Assembly (NCBI GenBank): GCA_039636795.1
Contig: CP143430.1
Location: forward strand, 4,340,001 to 4,404,000
Direction: 5' to 3'
Length of the DNA: 64,000 nt
DNA from: Micrococcaceae bacterium Sec5.1
GTDB lineage: Bacteria > Actinomycetota > Actinomycetes > Actinomycetales > Micrococcaceae
Part shown: piece by piece, positions 60,254 to 64,000 of the stretch
Numbering within the stretch: the first letter of the stretch is position 1
Layout of the letters: every line of letters begins with the position of its first letter
Position numbers and translations under genes: made by a program
Notes under the pieces: model-generated
What the model was told of the DNA's origin: nothing
The model's database searches: none
Seen by the model: only the letters and a program-made list of their open reading frames with translations

Positions 60254-61438
60254 TCAATTACAGAACGACGGCGGCCGGCCGGCTGGCCGCAACTGGTAAC
60301 CTGCGCGCTCCAACACACCCTTGTGGATCGGTTCGCTGGTGTGCGCCAAGGGCAACCCAGAGGTCTGATTCTTGGCAGCGATAATCTCCGCCATGATGGA
60401 AACCGCCGTTTCAGCGGGCGTGGAAGCGGAAAGGTCCAAGCCGATCGGCGAGCGGAGCGGTGCCAGCGACTGGTCGGTGTGGCCCAAACCCATCAGCCTC
60501 TCCCGGCGGTCAGCGGCAGTTCGACGTGACCCCATCGCGCCTATGTACGCGAAACCGTGCCTCAGGGCTACATCGAGGACTGGAACATCGAATTTGGCAT
60601 CGTGCGTCAACACACAAATAGCGGCATCAGGGGCGAGCCTTCCCAGGGCGATTTCTTTCTGCAGATAGCGCGCTGGTTGATCGATCACGATCTCATGGGC
60701 TGAGGGAATTCGCTTGGCCGTCGCGAAGACAGCGCGCGCATCGCAAACAGTGACGTGAAAACCAAGGAAAGCCCCCAGTTGGGCCAACGACGCGGAGAAA
60801 TCGATCGCCCCGAAGATGATCAGCCTGCGGGCCGGACGGTAAACATCGATCAGCAAGGACAGTGGCTTGTCAGTACCCGTGCCCGCCGGAAGAGTGACCG
60901 ACGTCGTGATTCCGGAGGCTATGGCCTTCTGGACCGAATCCCCGGCGGCGCGGAGTGCATCGGGAGCAAGGACGGTATCTGCAAACAGCCCTTCGATTTC
61001 CGCATTGTGCAGGACCAGTTCGGAGCGACCCACCAGGCTAGGTGCGCCGTCGAAGATGGTGACCATGGCGCAGGGCAGATTCTCATCCAAGGCCCTCTGC
61101 AGTGATGCAAAATCCGGGCAGGAGGCCGGATCGTAGGTTTGGATGAAAATCTCTACGCTGCCGCCGCAGGTCAGCCCGATGCCGAAACCGTCGTCGTCTG
61201 AAATGCCAAAACGGTGGAGTTCCGGCACACCACTGGCGAGGACGCCGGCCGCTGCTTCCATCACACTTGCCTCTACGCATCCACCCGAAACTGAGCCGAC
61301 CGGCAATCCGTCTTCGGTGACCAGCATGGACGTTCCGACTGCCCGTGGTGCGGATCCTTCCGTGCGGACCACCGTAGCCAAGGCGACACGTCGTTCGGTC
61401 AGCAACGACGCCTCCAGCGCCCCCATCACCTCACGCAT
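60254..61438 (-). CDS. xdhC: XdhC/CoxI family maturation protein
   Basis: About 394 residues from ATG 61438, overlapping the molybdenum subunit gene by 8 bases. N-terminal XdhC domain: ALATVVRTEGSAPRAVGTSM and GSVSGGCVEASVMEAAAGVL, with the Cys that helps bind sulfurated molybdenum cofactor. C-terminal Rossmann domain: RRLIIFGAIDFSASLAQLG. It inserts or sulfurates the cofactor of the molybdenum hydroxylase. The start frame upstream to 61471 is not needed. Confidence 0.88.
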   Translation of the reverse strand: MREVMGALEASLLTERRVALATVVRTEGSAPRAVGTSMLVTEDGLPVGSVSGGCVEASVMEAAAGVLASGVPELHRFGISDDDGFGIGLTCGGSVEIFIQTYDPASCPDFASLQRALDENLPCAMVTIFDGAPSLVGRSELVLHNAEIEGLFADTVLAPDALRAAGDSVQKAIASGITTSVTLPAGTGTDKPLSLLIDVYRPARRLIIFGAIDFSASLAQLGAFLGFHVTVCDARAVFATAKRIPSAHEIVIDQPARYLQKEIALGRLAPDAAICVLTHDAKFDVPVLDVALRHGFAYIGAMGSRRTAADRRERLMGLGHTDQSLAPLRSPIGLDLSASTPAETAVSIMAEIIAAKNQTSGLPLAHTSEPIHKGVLERAGYQLRPAGRPPSFCN

Positions 61439-63770
61439 TGCTGTCAGCCTTGCCTTGGCGCGCACGCGCATGGAGGATGCCGTTGTAAACGCGTTCAGGC
61501 GTCATGGGTAACGACGTGAGCTGTGCCCCGGTGGCGTCAGCGATGGCCTGGGCAATTGCTGGAGCAATCGGAAGCATGCCACCCTCGCCCATCCCCTTGC
61601 TCCCAAAAGGTCCGGCGCCATGGCCCTGTTCCTGGGTGATGGAGGAAAAGCGCTGGGGAATGTCCTCAGCCAAAGGCACCCGATAGAGGAGGGCCTCACC
61701 ATTGAGCAACTCGCCGTCCTTGTACCGCAGTTCCTCGAAGAGTGCCTGGGCCAATCCGAAGACGGCGGCTCCCTCGTCCTGGCCGCGGCAGCCCAGCTTG
61801 TTCAACACCTTGCCGGCGTCGCCACTGACAACCAGCTGCAAAAGCTCCACCCGGCCGGTTTCCGGATCCACCTCCACTTCCGCAGCTGCCCAACCGATCT
61901 CCCAAAACATGCAGGGCGCTTCCAGGGGTGCGCTGCTGGAGGAACGGACCTTAAAGTAGCCATCCGCAGTGAACTCGAATCCTGTTCCGCCAAATCTGTC
62001 CATAATCAACGGCGGGAGCTCATAGGTGGTGCCTTCAGCGTCAACGATGTGCCAGTTGTCCAGACGGATCGATTGGCGGTCCAGTATCAGGTGTTCGGCA
62101 GCCATGTCCAACACGGAACACTTCACTCGCTCAGCAGCCTGAAGAACTGCATGACCCATGACCGCGATGCCCGAAGCTGCATTGGTGCCTTGGTCGAAGG
62201 GGGTGTTGTCAGTGTCAATTGCGGCATACTTCACCCGGCCCGGATCGCAGGCCAGTGTCTCTGCCACAATTTGGCACAGCGCCGAATGACCCCCTTGGCC
62301 CATTTCCACCAGGCCACAATTCAGGAAGACATCACCGTTGGTGGTCACCTTGACCCGGGCTTGGGCAGGTTTGTTGACGCCACCACCATCTTTGATGCCG
62401 ATGGCAACTCCCATGCCACGGTTACCTGAGCGCCGACGATCGCGATAACCGATGGCGTCCGCCACCAGGTTCAGCCCATGCTTGAGATCCGAATCGATGG
62501 GAGTTTCTCCTGGAACGAACTCCTCGCCCAAATCCTTGGCGTTCTTGAGCCGAAGCTCCAGGGGATCGAAACCCAGCCGCTCCGCGATCAGATCCACTTG
62601 GCGCTCGCTGGCCCAGGTGGCCTGGGTTGCTCCGAAGCCACGGTAGGCGCCGGCAGGGACGGTGTTGGTGATCACCGCTTGGCAGACCGAATCTATCCGT
62701 TTCCAGCGGTAGGCTCCGGGCATCCGATACCCGGCTTTCTCCGCCACCAACGGACTGGCATCCGCATAGGCGCCACCGTTGAGCAGCACACGGGACTGGC
62801 GCGCCATGAACTCGCCGTCTGCCTTGAGCCCGGATTTAACTGTGAGGATGGCGTCATGCTGGCTCAGCGTCAGGAAGACTTCTTCAGTGCTCATGCAATA
62901 GCGAACCGGCCGCCCAGCCGACAACTGTGAGAGCCGAATGGCGATCGCCTCCGTTTTTGGGCCGTTCTTGGCGCCAAAGCCGCCTCCCAGAAGTGGGACG
63001 TTGACCCGGATGTCGTTTTCAGGCAGACCAAACACCCTGGCCAGTTCCTTACGCATGGGGAAGGGGCTCTGGGTTGAGGTCCACACTTCGATTTCATTCG
63101 CTGTGGCCTCGGCAACGGTGGCAAACGGCTCCAGGTGCATGTGGTTCATCCGGGAGAAGGTAAAGGTGTCCTCGAAGATGTGGTCGCAATCGGCCCAGAC
63201 GCTCTCCGATCCCGTTTCGTAGCGGAATTCGTAGCTGACGTTGTGCGCGGTGTGTGCCGCTCCCGAGGCGCCATCGCCGTACTCCGGATAGGCGGCGAAG
63301 GGCTGCTCGGGAAAAATGGCAGGTGCTGACGGATCCATTGCTGCTCTTGAATCAAAGACCGCCGGCATTGGTTCGTACTCAACCCGAATCAAATCCAAGG
63401 CGGCAAAAGCGGTGCGTTCATCCACGGCAGCCACAGCAGCAACGACGTCGCCGACGTAGCGAACCGCGTCCGTGGCAACGATCGGCTGGTCTTTGACGTA
63501 GGTGCCATAGGAATGCAGCCCATGGATTTCCTCGCGGGTGACTACGGCAGTGACTCCTGCCAGGGAGCGGGCGGCCGAAGCATCCACGCTGAGAATCCGG
63601 GCGTGCGCGTGTGGGCTTCGCAGGACCTTCGCGTGAAGCATCCCGGGCTTCTGGATGTCCACTGTGTAGAGGGCGCGGCCGGTGACCTTGGCGGTGCTGT
63701 CCAGGCGTGGGCGGTCGCGTCCGACGATGGGCGAATCGTGCGGAGTGAAAGGAATCACGATCCCGGTCAT
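61431..63770 (-). CDS. Molybdenum hydroxylase large subunit (xanthine dehydrogenase family)
   Basis: About 779 residues from ATG 63770, whose ATGA overlaps the Fe-S subunit stop. Moco-binding parts: LGGGFGAKNGPKTEAIAIRL, TVPAGAYRGFGATQATWASE, VEMGQGGHSALCQIVAETL and the active-site Glu in KGMGEGGMLPIAPAIAQAI. This is the CoxL/XdhA type. It hydroxylates N-heterocycles, purines or aldehydes using water. The RGFGATQ form is nearer to xanthine/heteroaromatic enzymes than to CO dehydrogenase (which has AYRCSFR). No FAD-binding medium subunit is visible in the window. Confidence 0.92.
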   Translation of the reverse strand: MTGIVIPFTPHDSPIVGRDRPRLDSTAKVTGRALYTVDIQKPGMLHAKVLRSPHAHARILSVDASAARSLAGVTAVVTREEIHGLHSYGTYVKDQPIVATDAVRYVGDVVAAVAAVDERTAFAALDLIRVEYEPMPAVFDSRAAMDPSAPAIFPEQPFAAYPEYGDGASGAAHTAHNVSYEFRYETGSESVWADCDHIFEDTFTFSRMNHMHLEPFATVAEATANEIEVWTSTQSPFPMRKELARVFGLPENDIRVNVPLLGGGFGAKNGPKTEAIAIRLSQLSAGRPVRYCMSTEEVFLTLSQHDAILTVKSGLKADGEFMARQSRVLLNGGAYADASPLVAEKAGYRMPGAYRWKRIDSVCQAVITNTVPAGAYRGFGATQATWASERQVDLIAERLGFDPLELRLKNAKDLGEEFVPGETPIDSDLKHGLNLVADAIGYRDRRRSGNRGMGVAIGIKDGGGVNKPAQARVKVTTNGDVFLNCGLVEMGQGGHSALCQIVAETLACDPGRVKYAAIDTDNTPFDQGTNAASGIAVMGHAVLQAAERVKCSVLDMAAEHLILDRQSIRLDNWHIVDAEGTTYELPPLIMDRFGGTGFEFTADGYFKVRSSSSAPLEAPCMFWEIGWAAAEVEVDPETGRVELLQLVVSGDAGKVLNKLGCRGQDEGAAVFGLAQALFEELRYKDGELLNGEALLYRVPLAEDIPQRFSSITQEQGHGAGPFGSKGMGEGGMLPIAPAIAQAIADATGAQLTSLPMTPERVYNGILHARARQGKADSNA

Positions 63771-64000
63771 TCGGATGCCTGATCCTGCTGCTTGGCCCCA
63801 GCCAGTTCTGCGGCACGCTCCACGGATTCCAGGATCATCTCGTAACCCGTGCACCGGCAGGTGTTCGAACTTATCCAGTCCCGGATCTCTTCCCTGTTCG
63901 GTTGCGGATTTTGCCGCAGCAGCCCTGTGGTCAACATCAGCATGCCGGAGGTGCAGAAGCCGCATTGGAAGCCGCCACATTCGCTGAATGCCTGCTGCTG
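63767..64000 (-). CDS. [2Fe-2S] small subunit of the molybdenum hydroxylase, C-terminal part
   Basis: 77 residues of the C-terminal part are visible; the N-terminus with the plant-type cluster lies past the window end. It contains FQCGFCTSGMLMLTTGLL and SNTCRCTGYEMILESVERAA, the four Cys (CGFC and CRC) of the second iron-sulfur cluster in CoxS/XdhC-type small subunits. Its stop overlaps the start of the large subunit by 4 bases, which is usual for this complex. Confidence 0.93.
   Translation of the reverse strand, partial: QQQAFSECGGFQCGFCTSGMLMLTTGLLRQNPQPNREEIRDWISSNTCRCTGYEMILESVERAAELAGAKQQDQASE

Overview
The window looks like chromosome of a high-GC actinobacterium of the Arthrobacter group (Arthrobacter, Paenarthrobacter or Pseudarthrobacter). 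This is inferred from the GC-rich codons, frequent GTG/TTG starts, many 4-base ATGA/GTGA start-stop overlaps, an actinobacterial Tad pilus locus, LacI-controlled sugar ABC operons that lack their own ATPase, and a broad aromatic catabolic cluster. No rRNA, tRNA, CRISPR array, insertion sequence or phage gene was seen.

Layout, 0-5 kb: the end of a PAP2 phosphatase; a damaged Phd-type antitoxin frame; a PadR regulator coupled to a membrane protein, with a perfect palindrome over the padR start; and an ECF sigma factor coupled to a membrane protein with four LysM-like repeats, probably its anti-sigma partner and a wall sensor. 3.9-10.4 kb: a LacI regulator divergent from an alpha-glucosidase / trehalose-maltose-type ABC operon, with two LacI operators and a sigma-70 promoter. 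10.5-16 kb: small metabolic and regulatory genes (SRPBCC, TetR, two oxidoreductases, SnoaL-like, MarR). 16.4-19.5 kb: a sensor kinase, a response regulator and an Hpt-like protein without the phospho-acceptor histidine. 19.6-26.7 kb: a complete-looking Tad/Flp pilus operon without a prepilin peptidase. 27-31 kb: two palindromic REP-like elements around a small gene, an orphan kinase paralogous to the first, and a secreted anchor-type protein.

31-35 kb: a LacI/aldo-keto reductase pair, a lipoprotein and an SRPBCC protein. 35.6-45 kb: an arabinan or arabino-oligosaccharide operon (LacI, ABC importer, GH1, GH51, secreted GH93-like enzyme with CBM and ricin modules). 45-47.7 kb: an FMN reductase, a small conserved protein and SelO.

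47.7-64 kb: a dense catabolic island. It has an aspartate-dehydrogenase-like protein and MarR regulator divergent from a cupin. A long leftward gene train then carries a one-component Rieske oxygenase, a small HTH protein, alpha/beta hydrolases, a ThDP enzyme, SDRs, a VOC ring-cleavage dioxygenase, the Rieske reductase, RidA, ALDH, XdhC and a molybdenum hydroxylase whose Fe-S subunit runs off the window end. Together these suggest hydroxylation, ring oxygenation, ring cleavage, hydrolysis and deamination of an aromatic, possibly N-heteroaromatic, compound. The substrate cannot be read from sequence, and this island is the best candidate for an undescribed system. Start codons were chosen by eye from Shine-Dalgarno spacing and family length. 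Family calls rest on recognised motifs, not on database searches.
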